Assembly: GCA_014904985.1 (NCBI GenBank)
Contig: MU129066.1
Span: 5,472 to 69,471, forward strand
DNA: 64,000 nucleotides
Source: Hydnum rufescens UP504
Lineage: Eukaryota; Basidiomycota; Agaricomycetes; Cantharellales; Hydnaceae
Reading direction: 5' to 3'
The notes beneath the pieces are model-generated. The model searched no databases. It saw only the letters and a program-made list of their open reading frames with translations, and was not told where the DNA came from. The position numbers and the translations under genes are program-made. This document shows, in pieces, positions 10,301 through 22,300 of this stretch (position 1 is the first letter of the stretch; each line of letters opens with the position of its first letter).

Positions 10301-10985
10301 TGATATTTCCCATCATCCACCATCCTCATTTGCTCCACCGACCCGTCTTTTAGTTGTTTGTTGTTGCTGGCAGGTAGGTTGACAGCAGGATGTTGTCCCT
10401 TTTCTTGTCTGTCTTGGTCACGACAAGGGATGTATTCCAAGGGCCAATATATTGTTTAGGCATCGAAGTAGACTCCAAGGCGATAGTAGCAGAGATTATG
10501 TTTATGAGTGAGCGAATGGCTTCAGGGATCTGGAGTAGGTAGCATGAAGTAGATGGAACGCAGAGTATCGAAGATAAAGCAAACAGGCGAGGGGACTTTG
10601 CTGAGTCTTCTGCTGCCTGCACATGACAGTGTTAATGGCCTAGCCCTTTGCAAGCGGCCTTCAGTTTGGCGTATTAACTAGGCAGATTTCGGTTTCTGAG
10701 CCCGTTGTCAGCCCACCGCAAAACCATCTATGTGTAACCTCTAAATATGACAGAACAGACTCCGGCAGAGGACAGCTCCACCTCATGCTGTATGGCGAGG
10801 TTGTTCCGAGTCTGTTGATGAGAGGGAGATTAGGAGTGTGGAGAATCACAGGCACTCGTGAGTAATTTTGTGCCTTGTTCAGAGGCATTGAGTGACTCGA
10901 GTAGAGTGGAAGGTCACAGTTGAGCAAAGACTCGCAACGCAACAACCATCGTTACTCTCATTTCATCACCTTAATGCAGAAAGAC
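7320..10985. repeat. First copy of a ~3.5-kb block duplicated across the N gap (degraded)
   Basis: It aligns in order with about 11333-14800: the end of element A (7766 matches 11776), the block around 8280-8790 (matches 12300-12800) and the minus-strand gene end at 10220-10945. The first part differs by scattered single-base indels. From about 8820, starting with a run of 27 T, it differs by massive T-rich corruption in which words of the other copy can still be recognised. Together with the adjacent 25-N gap this looks like one locus assembled twice rather than a biological duplication. Confidence 0.75.
10222..10945 (-). pseudogene. Corrupted copy of the 13.0-14.75 kb cargo gene
   Basis: Minus-strand fragments contain QEKGQHPAV, HSMPLNKAQNYSRVPV and VDDGKYQVGE. 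These correspond to QEKGQHPAV, HSMPLKGTKLPRVPV and GDDGNQVDP in the 13955-14753 copy, with extra inserted bases and frame changes. Probably a sequencing or assembly duplicate rather than a second gene. Confidence 0.6.
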
Positions 10986-11021
10986 CTCTCTTAATAAAGG
11001 ACTGAAGATTCGATTCTTGTT

Positions 11022-11046
11022 NNNNNNNNNNNNNNNNNNNNNNNNN
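11022..11046. other. Assembly gap (25 N)
   Basis: Exactly 25 undetermined bases. The sequences on both sides belong to element A's right arm and the same downstream block, so the gap probably marks two extensions of one locus that failed to join. Confidence 0.95.
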
Positions 11047-11776
11047 CTGAACCTTAACCCCAAGCATCACCTACACACCCACTGAGGGGGTGTGGTACAA
11101 GGTGTGTTTTTTTTTGTTTCGGTTTAGCAAGTGGCACAGAAAAGAGCAACGAGCTGCTCTTTCCGTGCCAGCTAGCTTTTTTTTTTTAATTCTAGGTTAT
11201 CGTACAATAGATACTGCCGCAACATCCCCCCCCCTTCGAAAACAGCCAAACCCTGATGAAGCAAGGGAAGGTACCACACCCGCCCAAGCGGGTGTGGTGC
11301 TACTAGATATAATATATATGTATTTAATTTCTATGGACGGTAGCCACACCTGCCCAAGTGGCTGTGGTGTTTTTTTTTTGTTTTTGATTCCTATGGACGT
11401 GCACACACCCGCTAGAGTGGGTGTGTGGTGCTAACATTTTTAAATAAATAAATAAATAAATAACAAGTAATGAAACACGGATGTGAATGAAACCCGTTGA
11501 CCCCGGGTAGCCTATGCATAATATAGTGATAATAAATAATAATTATTAAAATGGATCACATTATCCCGATAAGCCCGTATGGCCCACTGCAAGTCTGAGA
11601 TTCTCTAAGTTCCAGTTTCGGCCAATTTTCAGCCAATTTTCGGCATTTCGGCCAATTCTGGGCCAGGAGGTGAAATCATAAAAATGGCCATTTCGGCGAA
11701 ATAGTGATGGGACCTACTTAGGTACCATTATCGCCCAGAAGTGGTACCTAACTAGGTAGGCTTAGATGACTGACCA
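11047..11776 (+). mobile_element. Right end of element A, second copy (with one more hairpin intron)
   Basis: The stretch opens inside an element A exon. A stem-loop at 11075-11096 (ACACACCCACTGAGGGGGTGTG) leads into AAG and an intron at 11102-11195 (GTGTGT ... TTCTAG). That intron encloses the hairpin GGCACAGAAAAGAGCA / TGCTCTTTCCGTGCC, a variant of the usual stem. Two further ACACCCGC-type stem-loops follow (about 11275-11301 and 11403-11430). The sequence then runs to the terminal repeat, ending at TGACTGACCA (11776). It probably represents the true right end of the element begun at 2389. Confidence 0.7.
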
Positions 11777-12990
11777 AGGTGGGACATTCGAATATTCAGG
11801 TCCAGGGAAATGAAGGTCTTTCTGGTTAATAGAAAATCCCAATGAACAGTGGTTGCTCAAGGGAATAGATCAGTGTCACAAAATTAAGATGTCAAGGCCA
11901 CACCCTGAAGTCGTCCTCTTGACTATTCGTCTTAATGCGGCTGTACACAGTCTTGACAAGTGGGAAATCTCCTCCAGACAGCAGCAATACTTCAGTGCCT
12001 CAGACTGTGATAGGGGGGAAAACCAAATATTTACATGCCCCCTCCCCTTTATATACATTTCAGACCACAATTAAAAATTCTGGAAGAAAAGCGAGATAAG
12101 GGAAGCATAATGAAAAAGAAATGAAGTCAAAAGCTTCAAAACTGGTGGAGATATTCAAGAATCAAGTGAAAAAGAGACAAAAACACTTTACAAGGCATTC
12201 CTCCCTTGAAACTGGATAGATTCCCTTAAGGAAAGGTGGAATAGGTCGTCCTGAGTGCCCTTTGCATCGGAATTAAGGGGGCCGGAACCAATTTGTCATT
12301 TGTGTTGGTGGGCAAGGGGGGAGTCATGAGGAAGGGGTTGTCTTGTGAAAAATGGAGTTCACGTCCATTCGTTTGCCCTTGGTACCATTCGATGCGCATT
12401 TTTAACGCTTTCCGGGTGTGGTACTAGTGAACGAATCAATAAGAATTGGCTTCGAAAATCAAGAAATACTCCTTTAGAGTATGAATCATAGAAGATATTG
12501 TTACAGGACCGCATTTTTAATTCGTTCGTTTTGTGTTTGGTACCGTTCGATAGGTACGATTCGTATCTTTCTGGGCGCGGTCGTTCCGAGTCGATCCGAT
12601 CAAAAATGACGGAGAATCGAAAAATACTCCTTTAGAGTGACATAATCCCTTTCTGGATCATGTGACAGGTCCGCGGGTCCAGAACGAAGGCCAGGCACAG
12701 TCCGCATCATTACATAATCACAATTCTTTGCCCTCAAGGCAAAGGAATGACGTGGAATAATAGGTTCGGACATATAGAATTTGGATTGTTTCTCCAATGA
12801 ATGAACAGCTTGAAATTAGGATCGGATGGATGTTCAGTCCATTTGTTTGGTTGTAAATTGGCCTCGGATGGTGTTTCTATGGTGTAGGGATTTATCCTCA
12901 ACACGGCCAATCATGCTCATGCTTGAACACATACCAAGCAGGTGTGACAATCTCCTTTATATAGTCACCTTGCTTGCCTTATACATATGC
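11777..12990. other. Flank of element A in the host transposon; no supported gene
   Basis: This is the cleaner copy of 7767-8980. It contains short minus-strand frames, for example one with RAKNCDYVMMRTVPGLRSG at 12600-12797, but I cannot join them into a gene. Short inverted words around GTACCATTCGATGCG and GTACCGTTCGATAGG (about 12381 and 12540) are similar to each other. No RNA gene seen. Confidence 0.4.
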
Positions 12991-14753
12991 ATTAGGATAG
13001 CACAATAAATCAACCAAAAGCAAACTTACGATGCCCATCTTCACCTGGAAGAGGATTTGGATGTTCTTTTGAGTACACATGGGACCACCCATTGAATGCA
13101 TTTTTTTCACACTGACGCTTCTCCTTCTCAATCCCAGCAGGATCACTGAGATTGAGTTGGGTGGCCTTCAGAAGCCCTAGACGAGGATATCAGGCTCTTA
13201 TCTGCGAGTGTGCTGAGATCCTCCAAAAATTTGTCTCTGAGCAAGTTAGCCCGTGCGGTGACGGCTTCCGAGATCATTCCGATCAAGAATGGTCGAGAAG
13301 ATTTAATGGAGGGGTTCCCGGGCCAGAAGTCGGGATCTCGTAATCCCATCACAGGACATAAGACCCTTGCCATGGGCTCTAGCCGTTGAGACAACCTTGC
13401 CCCCCCCAAGACGCGACAGTGGCTGGTGGCTGGTTGCGTAGTGAACATGGACGATAGAAAAGGGTGGTTCGTCTTGCTGGGATTCATGGCTCAAGCCTGC
13501 AGGTATTTGGCGGCAGCCAATGATTCCATCATCAGTATCAGTTGTAGGGTCAAATGGGATGTGATGATTCACAGGGGGATGATATGTGGAATCCAAGCCA
13601 ATGGTGAGTTCGTCATTGCGATCATCGTGTCACTGTTGGTTGTGGGTTCAAACAAGATGTGAGGCCTCGAAGGGTGTGTCAAGCCGACAGTGACTTCGCC
13701 ATTGGTATCCTCTTCAATGGCCATAGGACCAAGTGGGATTGGACAGCTGGAATGGGGATGAGACTGTCGAGTCATTTTGTGGCATGGTAGATTTCAGCAG
13801 CGATAAAGCACCAAACTGGGGACTTCTGGGCGACTGTATGCATGTGTTCATCGCTATTATCAATAGAACGAGAATCGGTTTCACCATCGGTCCTGATTCT
13901 TCTTGGTCTGAGGCCTAGTCGCCTCGGTAGACGAATGTGCCTTTTTAACAAATGTCAATTCCAATCCAACAATGAAAATAAACAAAACGAATCATCACTC
14001 ACATATGTATCAATGCGATCCTGTTTGCGCTTCTGGGCCAAAGTTCTATGCAAGTGTGGGGAGAAAACTGGAGGCGGCAGCTGCAAGGATCCAGGCTCAA
14101 GATGAGCAGGGGGATCCACTTGATTCCCATCATCACCATCCTCATTGGCCCCACTGACCCCATCTTTATTTGTTGTTGTTGCCGGCAGTGTGTTGACAGC
14201 AGGATGTTGTCCCTTTTCTTGGTCTGCCATTTGGTCACAGACAAGGACGTATTCCAAGGGCCAATTTGTTCGAGGCATCAAAGGAGACCAAAGGAATAGT
14301 AGCAGAGAGAGTAGGTGAACGAATGGCTGTCAGGGATCTGGAGTCGGGACAGGAGTAGGGGAATGCTGAGATATCGAAGATAAAGTCGACAGGCGAGGGG
14401 ACTTTGGCTGAGGTCTTCCTGCTTGGCTTGGGCAATGACAGTGTTAGATGGCCTAGCCTTTGCAGTCGGCCTTTCGTTGGCATTTACTAGTGCGGATTTC
14501 TGGTTCTGAGCCCTTGTCAGCCCCCCCAAACCCATCTTGACCATCTAATACGACAGAAGACTCTGCAGAAGAGACGGCTCCACCATGCTGTACTGGCAGG
14601 TTGTCCAGTCTTTGCATGAGAGGAATTAGAGAGTGTGGCAGAATCAACAGGCACTCTGGGTAATTTTGTGCCTTTCAGAGGCATTGAGTGACTCGGTAGA
14701 GTGGAAGGTGCACAGTGAGCAAGAACTCGCCAACAACACCTATTGTTACCCAT
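12990..14753 (-). CDS. Unrecognised disordered cargo gene, frames interrupted
   Basis: Function unknown. A candidate start is at 14753. The minus strand carries overlapping coding-like segments in changing frames. In order they are: a Ser/Pro/Thr-rich N-part (TKLPRVPVDSATLSNSS; SSVVLDGQDGFGG); a Lys/Ser-rich stretch (LTLSLPKPSRKTSAKVPSPV); an acidic part (DGVSGANEDGDDGNQVDP) followed by RTLAQKRKQDRIDTYVSDDS; and, further down, SEAVTARANLLRDKFLEDLS. Two segments repeat a theme (HIPFDPTTDTDDG and HILFEPTTNSDTM). It looks like a largely disordered protein whose exons are hard to join because of indels. It shares the strand of the gene at 1400-2335. Confidence 0.4.
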
Positions 14754-14837
14754 TTGTCACCTAATGCAGAAAGACCGCTCTAATAAGGACTGAGAGACAT
14801 GCGCAAAAAATCTGGAGAGCTCCGGTATTACATAATA

Positions 14838-15846
14838 CTACTTCCATAAATATCGAGGAGCGTCTAATTGAAGTTCTAGTACTAAGCACCAGTGATCCTT
14901 CCGATAGCCGAATGTTTCATCTGCTTGTTGCATAGAAGACCTTCCCACACTGACACGAGAACCCCCATCCTCGATCACCCACTTTGCAATTCGCCGAATG
15001 AGCTCATCGTAAGGTCCATTTGTCGGCCACATATAGACTGAGAAGTCCTTCACTTGAGACCGGGGAGGAGGTTCTAGGTGGCTGTGCATTATCATCTCCA
15101 GACGGCGTAGATCAGGGGGGATGTCGGATATAGGTATCAGGGCCAGCCTATCAAATAGCCAAGTTCTGTCAAATGAGACAACGTCCATTGGGCGTATTCG
15201 ATCGTGGGCATGTGGCGCAGCAAGGATGGATTGTTTCCGGAGAGACAAGGAGGAAATGAGAGGTTCTCTAAGAATCGATACTTGAAAGACATTGAAGGGT
15301 CGGAGCCATGTTCCTTCCACCATGCGCGTTCGATGACAGGAGAGACAGGCCTTTCCTGACACATGGGAGGGAGGCAAATGGTTGTAGTGACAAGCAGTGC
15401 GCGCTTCATCATCTCCTGGAGATCCCACTGTGAGTGGTGCCAAGCTATAGCTTGCTCGACATATCGGGGTTCAAAAAGCCATATGTATGCCACCATTTCT
15501 GGTGTGAAGGCATCCTTCACTTGGAACCGAGCCAGGCCTCAAACGTTGGCCTGTGACATTAGCATGGCGTGAACAGTATGGAGATGTAGCTGAGATTTGA
15601 AGGCCAGGGACATTGACCATGTTCAAGAGTTGTGGTACTTCTTTTCCTGAATTCGTCATACACCAAGGCAGCCATAAACCACGAATTCTTCCAACCAATG
15701 TTCTCGCTCAGCACCCCGTAAGACTGGGCCAACAACGAGGGTATACCACTGATGTATGGATGTTGAGCAAGTGGGTAGGGAATGTCGGTGAAGAGAAGTG
15801 ACGATGCATTGTGATTCGAATCCAGACCTGACTCCAGGTGCAACAT
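14838..15846 (-). pseudogene. Unrecognised conserved-looking gene, broken by a stop and a frameshift
   Basis: Coding character is clear on the minus strand. The 5' part reads PYISGIPSLLAQSYGVLSEN and then FMAALVYDEFRKR. Next comes MLMSQANV, a TGA where Trp would be expected, and then GLARFQVKDAFTPEMVAYIW, YVEQAIAWHHSQWDLQEMMK and LTELGYL. A frame change near 15150 leads to LALIPISDIPPDLRRLEMIM, NGPYDELIRRIAKWVIEDGG and ending LQLDAPRYLWK just before 14840. It has no motif I can name. It is a cargo gene of the same transposon, or a host gene caught in it. The stop and shift could be decay or sequence error. Confidence 0.5.
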
Positions 15847-15849
15847 TGG

Positions 15850-16957
15850 AAGTGATATGCTAGGCCGAGTGAATAAGGTGGCTAGATAGTATAGAGGACG
15901 GAGGTTAGTCTGACTAGTATCCAGGATGAGTTGAATGGGAATATGGGGCTATCCCACATACCATGCCTACAGTGTGATGTACACTCATGGTCAGCTGGAT
16001 AAACGACATTGTTGAGATTAAACCAAGTGTCCACAGCAGAAGTTGGAGAGGTCATGAAGTGAGGTTTGATATAGAAAGTAACAGAGATCGGAGCCAAGAG
16101 TCTGACAGAGGGCACAAGAAAAATAGATGCGGGTGACAACGTCATAATTCCAGAGTTTGCCATGTGATCCTGAAGCAGCAATGGACAAGAGGCCTAGAAA
16201 TATCAAAAAATAAGATTGTGAATGTTTATGATTATTAACCAAGTTTCACAAGGATGGTTCATACCAATGTGAAATCAGAGGAACCAATATACATGAAAAG
16301 TCAGTCAAACAGTTACATTGAGTTGGGGCAATGTCCAGAGTTCACCACGTACCCACATCGCTATGCAGCACAATGCATGAGGTCTAGAAGCATCAAAAAA
16401 ATGAGATTACGAACATTTATTATTAACCAAATTTCATGACAATTGGTCCATACTGATCCAAAATCGGATGAGCCAGTATGTGTATCTTAGTATAGGGGGG
16501 CTACAGTCATAATTATGGGGCATAGTTCTCTGGTATTTTCAAAATATGTTCTTATATACTAGGTCTAAAACACTCTATATTACATTGTTATACCTCATCC
16601 AACCTGAAAATAGTTATGAGTCCAATAAGATTTCAATTTATGGTACTCGTGTGATTGCACTGCCTTCAAAGGGTCATATCCCAGTTTTTATTGTGCAGAA
16701 ACTTTCAATAGTAAGGGATGAGATTATTCCCCGAGTTACAGGGCTAATAATCCTCATGAAAGTGATATATCGCACTGCCCTTTTGATGCTTAACTGCATT
16801 GGGTTTAAATATGTCACAATGCTCATTGTTTTCCCCCTAAGAATTACTTTTATATTTGTACATTGTGTTTCTCTTGCCAATGTACAGTCTGGTATACTCA
16901 TCACATATGTATGCAATTTTGAGCACTTATTGATATGAGTCTGTTTATTTAGTTTCC
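15850..16957. other. Intergenic stretch between divergent cargo and transposase genes; two-copy repeat
   Basis: No gene supported. Two diverged copies of a ~100-bp segment start near 16190 and 16378 (both contain GAGG-C/T-CTAGAA, ATCAAAAAA, TTATTAACCAA and a GGTTCATAC / GGTCCATAC block), offset about 188 bp. A 130-codon plus frame at 16546-16938 is hydrophobic and AT-driven, and I do not believe it. The region separates minus-strand genes to the left from plus-strand genes to the right, so it may hold both promoters. Confidence 0.4.
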
Positions 16958-16988
16958 ATGGTGTTGAGTGACTTTCCGGAACCAAACC

Positions 16989-17555
16989 ATGTCGCACGTC
17001 CCCCTCTGTCATTGTTCCTTCCTCGGTATGTTGTACTCATTGTTATGGGACAGTATGGACTGATAGGATCAGCCAAGCTGAGGGTATCCAAGTCAGATGA
17101 CAATCCCAACGAGGAGTACTATGCCTGTATGAATCGGGGTACTCCATGCCCAGCTTGCAAATTTTTCGGTATGTTACTCTGCGGATATTCTGAGACTTTC
17201 ACTGATGGTATCTCTTTTTTCAGTCTGGGTCAATCAAGACACTACCATTGGATTTTCTTCCTCGCTGCTATCTGCGCCTTCAACACCTAAGCGTATGTAT
17301 ACAGCTTTTTCGTTCACTTGCTTCTTACATAATCTTTTACCAGGACAAGGACCATCGACAACCCCAAGAACTCCTACAACAACCTCAAGGGTCGCTCCTG
17401 CTGCAATGGATCTAAGTCTTCAGGTTGAGGAATTGGAGATGGAAAGGGATAGATTTGAGGACTCAGCCATACGGGCACAGTACGAGCTTACTCTGGTCAC
17501 TGGTAAGTACAATGAGCTGAGGGCTAAGCTTGTTGCCCTACTTGAAGACGCTTAG
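16989..17555 (+). CDS. Small GRF-type zinc-ribbon protein with C-terminal coiled coil
   Basis: The sequence KLRVSKSDDNPNEEYYAC followed by CPACKFFG|WVNQD fits the GRF zinc-ribbon pattern (a C-x-C pair, an NP.R/EFY.C block, then C..FFxW). The first Cys pair is probably the CHC in the frame starting ATG at 16989. However, linking it requires a very short intron near 17026-17053 that does not keep frame, so the 5' end is uncertain. Later introns are 17169-17223 and 17293-17343. The last exon (17344-17555) encodes a Thr/Pro linker and a coiled coil (LQVEELEMERDRFEDSA onward). GRF ribbons bind single-stranded nucleic acid in known proteins; here, directly 5' of a KDZ transposase, an accessory role in transposition is my inference. 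Confidence 0.5.
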
Positions 17556-17634
17556 GAATTTTCTACTCATTACCACCTGTCCTAGAATAGTTTTCGGAGA
17601 GTCCCAAAGGTCTCTTTCCTTTCTTGCTCCATTT

Positions 17635-20600
17635 ATGTCTTCGCTTGGCCAAAAGGCAAAAGCATTGGTGAGGCGCAATAGGAAGAAATTCGAAGCCGCA
17701 AATCAACTGTCGTTGTCCAAACAGCGGAAGGGCAACGAGGAGGCACTCCTCCATCCACTGACAGGCTCAGAGGATCCATATCGAGTTATCCCTGGCAATG
17801 AACTACCATCTGAACGGAGTTTGAATAGGAGGAAGCACAACGGTGTCGTTTTCCTTGGAAGGGGTGCTGATGGTCAGTCAATGTATCAGCAGGCTGGGCT
17901 CCCCACTCGGCAAGGTCCCCAATCTTCTGTCGACACCTCCATTCAGCCCAACACCGACAGTTTTTTCAACTTTGACTATGGATTTGATGCGATGGATTAC
18001 TGTGTGCCCCAAGATCCCCATCCTATCCTTCACCCACGAGAAAGCCGGCACCTTATCAAAGACCAACAATCCTGTCACTCTCGCTGGCGATACGGTGCTG
18101 CTCACAAATGGAACACTATCATTCTCCCGAATTTAATTCGTCCTTACATGGCCTTTCATGTGGCCACGAATTCTGGGCATGATTGTGTCCCAAGTCCTCC
18201 CAAGATGAACCTGTGTAGCTGTGGAGAGCCCAATGTCAGGCTTGAGGTTACATGTGTCCGCCTAAAACGTATGTCTTTTGATCCGCTGATGGAAACTGAA
18301 TACTTATCCATATTCTTGCAGGTGTCGACTCAATCGTACTGTATGTCTGCAAATGTCTGCCAGCACCTCGGCAACTCATCGAACACGGACTATTTCCATG
18401 TGCTCCAGTCTTTCCTAAGCTCACTGTTGAGCTTGATATGCTTGAGTTCGCTGCAGGCCTCTTCGTTAATTTGGCCCCTAATGAAACGGCCTGGGCGGCG
18501 ACGCTCACAGAATTCCTCAGTACTCGAGGCTACATCTTCACTTTTTCCATGAGTGTTTGGGATTCAACTACACCCCTACTGTATCGAATGTTTATATCAC
18601 AAAGGATTTGCTTTGGCGACGCTTCGGAAATGCGCTTGCACAGTACCAGGTGCTGATGCAGGTTGTTGAAGCTGAGGTCAGCAAATCTGTCGAGGTCGCC
18701 CGGAATCTAGCTCTTGCTGCCTCTGTGACACTATCTGCCCAACATTTCAAGGCGGAGCTTCCAACGCTTGATGAATCTACACCGCTCTTTGACCGCTCTT
18801 ACCTCAATGGCCAAAGCGAGGATGGCCACGTCCCACAATTGAAAAATGGCGAGGCTCGTCAGCGCCCCAGTGCATACCTTCGTTCTCGCTGCCCTCTTTG
18901 CTTTGGAGGGAGACCCCCAGTACCTCAAGAGAACATGTTGGTACATTTATGATAGACATTTTGAACTTGCACTAACGGACACTCATTCCAGACCACATGC
19001 CGTGGTCTGCATAGATGCCAACTTCCAGCAGAAGCGGAATCATGACAAGGATCGTCGAAAAGGCCACGAGAAGGAAGAGGGCATGAGGGATCCCCTGATA
19101 TTCAGCCCACACACTGTCCAGATATCAGAAGCTAATCTGAAGGAGTGGGAGGCCAATGTCGATGCGATTCAGAACAAATTGCCCTCTAACACCGGGTCGA
19201 AGCGCAAGGCCGCAGAGTTGGACGTTAGTGCCCCGGACACCGACAACAAATGCGAACCTGGAATGCTGATCCCCAACTCATGCACTGACTTGTGCGGCGA
19301 ATCATTCATTGCCGCCGACAGCGATCGTGTTAAGGCTTCAACAGCCTACTTCTCTGATACCGGCATGATGGCGATTTTGTGCCGTCATGATATAGTCCTT
19401 TTCTGGGCTAATATGTGGACCGCTGGCGAGAAGCAGTTCTTTGCATTAGCACTGCTTGCTGCCATCATGGCCGAGCTCCCTTCAGATTGGACACTCGGGT
19501 TCTTATATGATATCGCATGTCAAATGCACCGAAGTCTGATCAAGTGGGATTTCTTGCCCGAGTATCTCCCCCGAATCCTCTTCAGCATCTCTGTTTTCCA
19601 TGCATATGGACACCAGTGGGTCTGCCAATTATGGTACCACCCACGAAAGGCCAGGATCTGGGGACTCTCGGATGGAGAGGGCTGTGAACGGTTTTGGAGC
19701 ATGCTTCATCGACTTATTCCCATTTTGCGCATCACAGGGGTAAGCTCTCCATTCCCATTTCAGGGTATCACATACTAATAGTTCAACATATCATAGTTCC
19801 ATCTGTCGTCAGTACATATTGAATCTCCAGATCGCCCATATTCATGGAATACAATTGATGGGTATGGCTGAGTGGCTTCAACAACGTATCACCAAAACAA
19901 CAAAGCGTCTTGTAGATGCTCAGCCGAAGCTTGAGGCCTGCGGCCACTCCTCCTCATTCCTTCGTCAGCAGTTCGCTGAGCAGCGCATCTATCAGAGCAA
20001 GCCTATTACTCGTATGCCCTTCCGAACTACTTATCTAATGCCTGCCCTAATCAAACATTGGAATAGGGCAATCGAAAAATAGCGGTATAAAAGCCATAGA
20101 GAAGATTGTCACTTTACGAGAATCTGCCTCTGCCATGAAGGTCGCGATTGCATCGCTCGAGAGCGAGCTTATGAAATACGTCTTGACTGATTCCATCGCA
20201 GTCAGTAGCGCTCGATTTGACATACTGACAAGCATTGAGGCAAAAACTCATGTCCTCACCCGTCTCCAGAAAGACATCGACATCGCAACAAACCATATCA
20301 ATCTTCATGACAAAGTTTCTGCAACCAGGCTGAACGAAATCAAAAAGCAGCCATTTTTCACATTACAAATGAACATGCACACCGTGAAAGCACATCTCTG
20401 TACTAAGCTTCGAGAGCGAAAGTTCAAGCTCGCAAACCTTGAATGTGCCTATCATAGCAAGCAAACAGGTACGTTCACATTTATGCAACCCTGCCCACTA
20501 TAATCCTGATCATTGAAATGATCACAGACCAGAAAACTCGGTCTCATATTGAAGATGCCATGCACCATCATGAACCAACGATTACTGGGCTTGCTAAGAA

Positions 20601-21060
20601 GTACAACAGCATGTTGAAGCAAATGGTGCAATTGCGAACGACTGATACAGTGGCCGCCAATGCGATCCTCCCTCCTGCCATCGTCCTCAAGACCCTTTTC
20701 AAGCTGGATGTCGACGATGACACCTGGCATGATGTCGGGTTAGAGGACCTGGAGGAATTCGGGGGTGTTCTGCCTCCCTGGCTGAGTGATGACACAGTTC
20801 GAGCTGGTATACGTTTCGACCAAGAGGTTCTGAACTGTAAGGGTGAACTTGCATGCTGTCATACGGAATGTGCGGCGATGCAAACCTGGTTTGAAGAAGA
20901 GTACGAGGCTACCAGCTTTGCTGAGCAATACACACCAGGTGGGCACAGGCATGTATTATTGATTCATACTGGTATTTACGGTCTTCCAGATGCAGATTTG
21001 AAGTATCACCTTCAAATTCGTCTGCAGAGCTTGGGAGCACTAGGTGAGATGTGGCAATGA
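17635..21060 (+). CDS. KDZ (Kyakuja-Dileera-Zisupton) transposase with CxC domain
   Basis: DNA transposase. Probable exons are 17635-18268, 18322-~18935, 18992-19739, 19797-20011, 20067-20468 and 20528-21060, with introns of about 50-60 nt. The N-terminal third carries a Cys-rich module (NLCSCGEP, VCKCLPAPRQLIEHGLFPC and RSRCPLCFGG), typical of the CxC region linked to KDZ transposases. The RNase H-like core shows the expected acidic residues in order: Asp in CIDANFQQKR, Asp in FLYDIACQMH and Glu in LSDGEGCERFWS, with HAYGHQWVCQLWYHPR between. The C-terminal part is a coiled coil (EIKKQPFFTLQMNMHTVKAH) followed by FKLDVDDDTWHDVGLEDLEE, also usual for the family. A one-base shift is needed in a T run near 18542 (FTF to HECLGFNYTP), so the copy is either inactive or mis-sequenced. 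Confidence 0.85.
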
Positions 21061-21349
21061 AAGATGCCAGCTTTGGTATCAGCGAGACCATGGCCAGAAA
21101 TGGTTCCAGTGACGCTATTTGTACCGACTCATAGGCAACGACTTACTCCTGACGACATCTGCTCAACACCTAACGATGACCTCGATATCCAGTCATCAGA
21201 TGATGATGACGAGACAGAGCTGGAGCCAGCAACTATCTGTGACACACATGTTATGGAGGAGATAGATCGCCGAGCATGAGAGCAGGTGTGGGAGGCAGGA
21301 GAAGGTGATCCTGAGTAATACCTCTTTTCAGACAATGACTCGACATAGC
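21061..21349 (+). other. 3' flank of the KDZ gene
   Basis: About 290 bp after the transposase stop. It contains an acidic shadow frame (SSDDDDETELEPA, 21064-21279), which may be a further exon of the transposase because its composition resembles coding sequence. No splice pair was clear to me. Confidence 0.3.
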
Positions 21350-22300
21350 TCACTGTCATCTTCATCAGCTCCCTCTCATCATATTTCCTCCCGCTTTTGT
21401 CCCTCCCTCTCTATGGGCCTTATCATTTCATCTGTCCTATTTTCATGTGTTTCCTGGGCCGCCCTTACATTCCTCGTGTCATTCTTCTATTTCTTGCATT
21501 ATCCTTCCACTTCCCACATCATCCTTGTGTTTTTCACATCATCCTTGCATTTTTCAGGTCATCTGTCGGTTTCCTGTGCTGCCCTTGCACTTGTCACTGT
21601 TGCCATTGTGCTCCTTGTGCCATCCTTGCATACCTCACTTCCTCACGTATCTTGCACTGCCCTTGCGTATCTCGCATCACCCTTGCGTATCTCGCATCAT
21701 CGTTGCATTCCTCACATCGTCATCATGTTTCTTGGACCATCGTCACATTTCTTGCATCATCCTTGCGTTTCTTGCATTGTCCTCACATTTCTTGCATCAT
21801 CCTCACATTTCTTGCATCGTCCTTGCGTTTCTCGCATTGTCCTTGCATTTCTCACATCGTCCTCGCGTTTCTCACATCGTCCTCACGTTTCTCGCATCGT
21901 CCTTGTGTTTCTTGAATGATCCTTGGATTCCTCACATCGTCCTTGCATGTGTCCTTGTGCTCTTTGCACTATCCCTGCATTTCTCATGTTATCCTCCAGT
22001 TTTTTGCGACATCCTTCAGTCTCTTGCATTGTCGTCCCATTTCTCACATCATCCATACATTTTTTGCGTCGTCCATCCATTTTTTGTGTGGTCCGTATGT
22101 TTTTCGCATCATCCGTATGTTTTTTGCATCATCCATCCATTTTTCACATCATCCATCTGTTTTTCGGATTGTCCTTACTTTCTTCATACTATCCTTTCCA
22201 TTTCAGCACCACCATTGCATTTTTTTTACATTGCCCTCGTATTTCTCGCGTTGCCTTCATGTTTCCCATGCCCCCTTCCATTTCCTATCCCTACTGCTTT
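21350..22300. repeat. Degenerate ~20-bp minisatellite, right array
   Basis: Tandem copies near GCATTTCTCACATCGTCCTC, best preserved at about 21740-21960. This is the exact reverse complement of the consensus in 1-690, so the arrays point toward each other. All frames are open over hundreds of bases (up to 287 codons), producing Ser/His/Cys/Phe-rich shadow proteins that are artefacts of the repeat. It lies between the KDZ gene and the terminal repeat at 22363-22649. Confidence 0.85.

Noticed and set aside
14838..16200. An intact gene continuous across this stretch
   Set aside because: Joining the segments requires passing a TGA and a frame change, so only a broken gene can be supported.
16546..16938. 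130-codon plus-strand ORF
   Set aside because: AT-rich, hydrophobic, no motif, no splice context; an equally long antisense frame exists.
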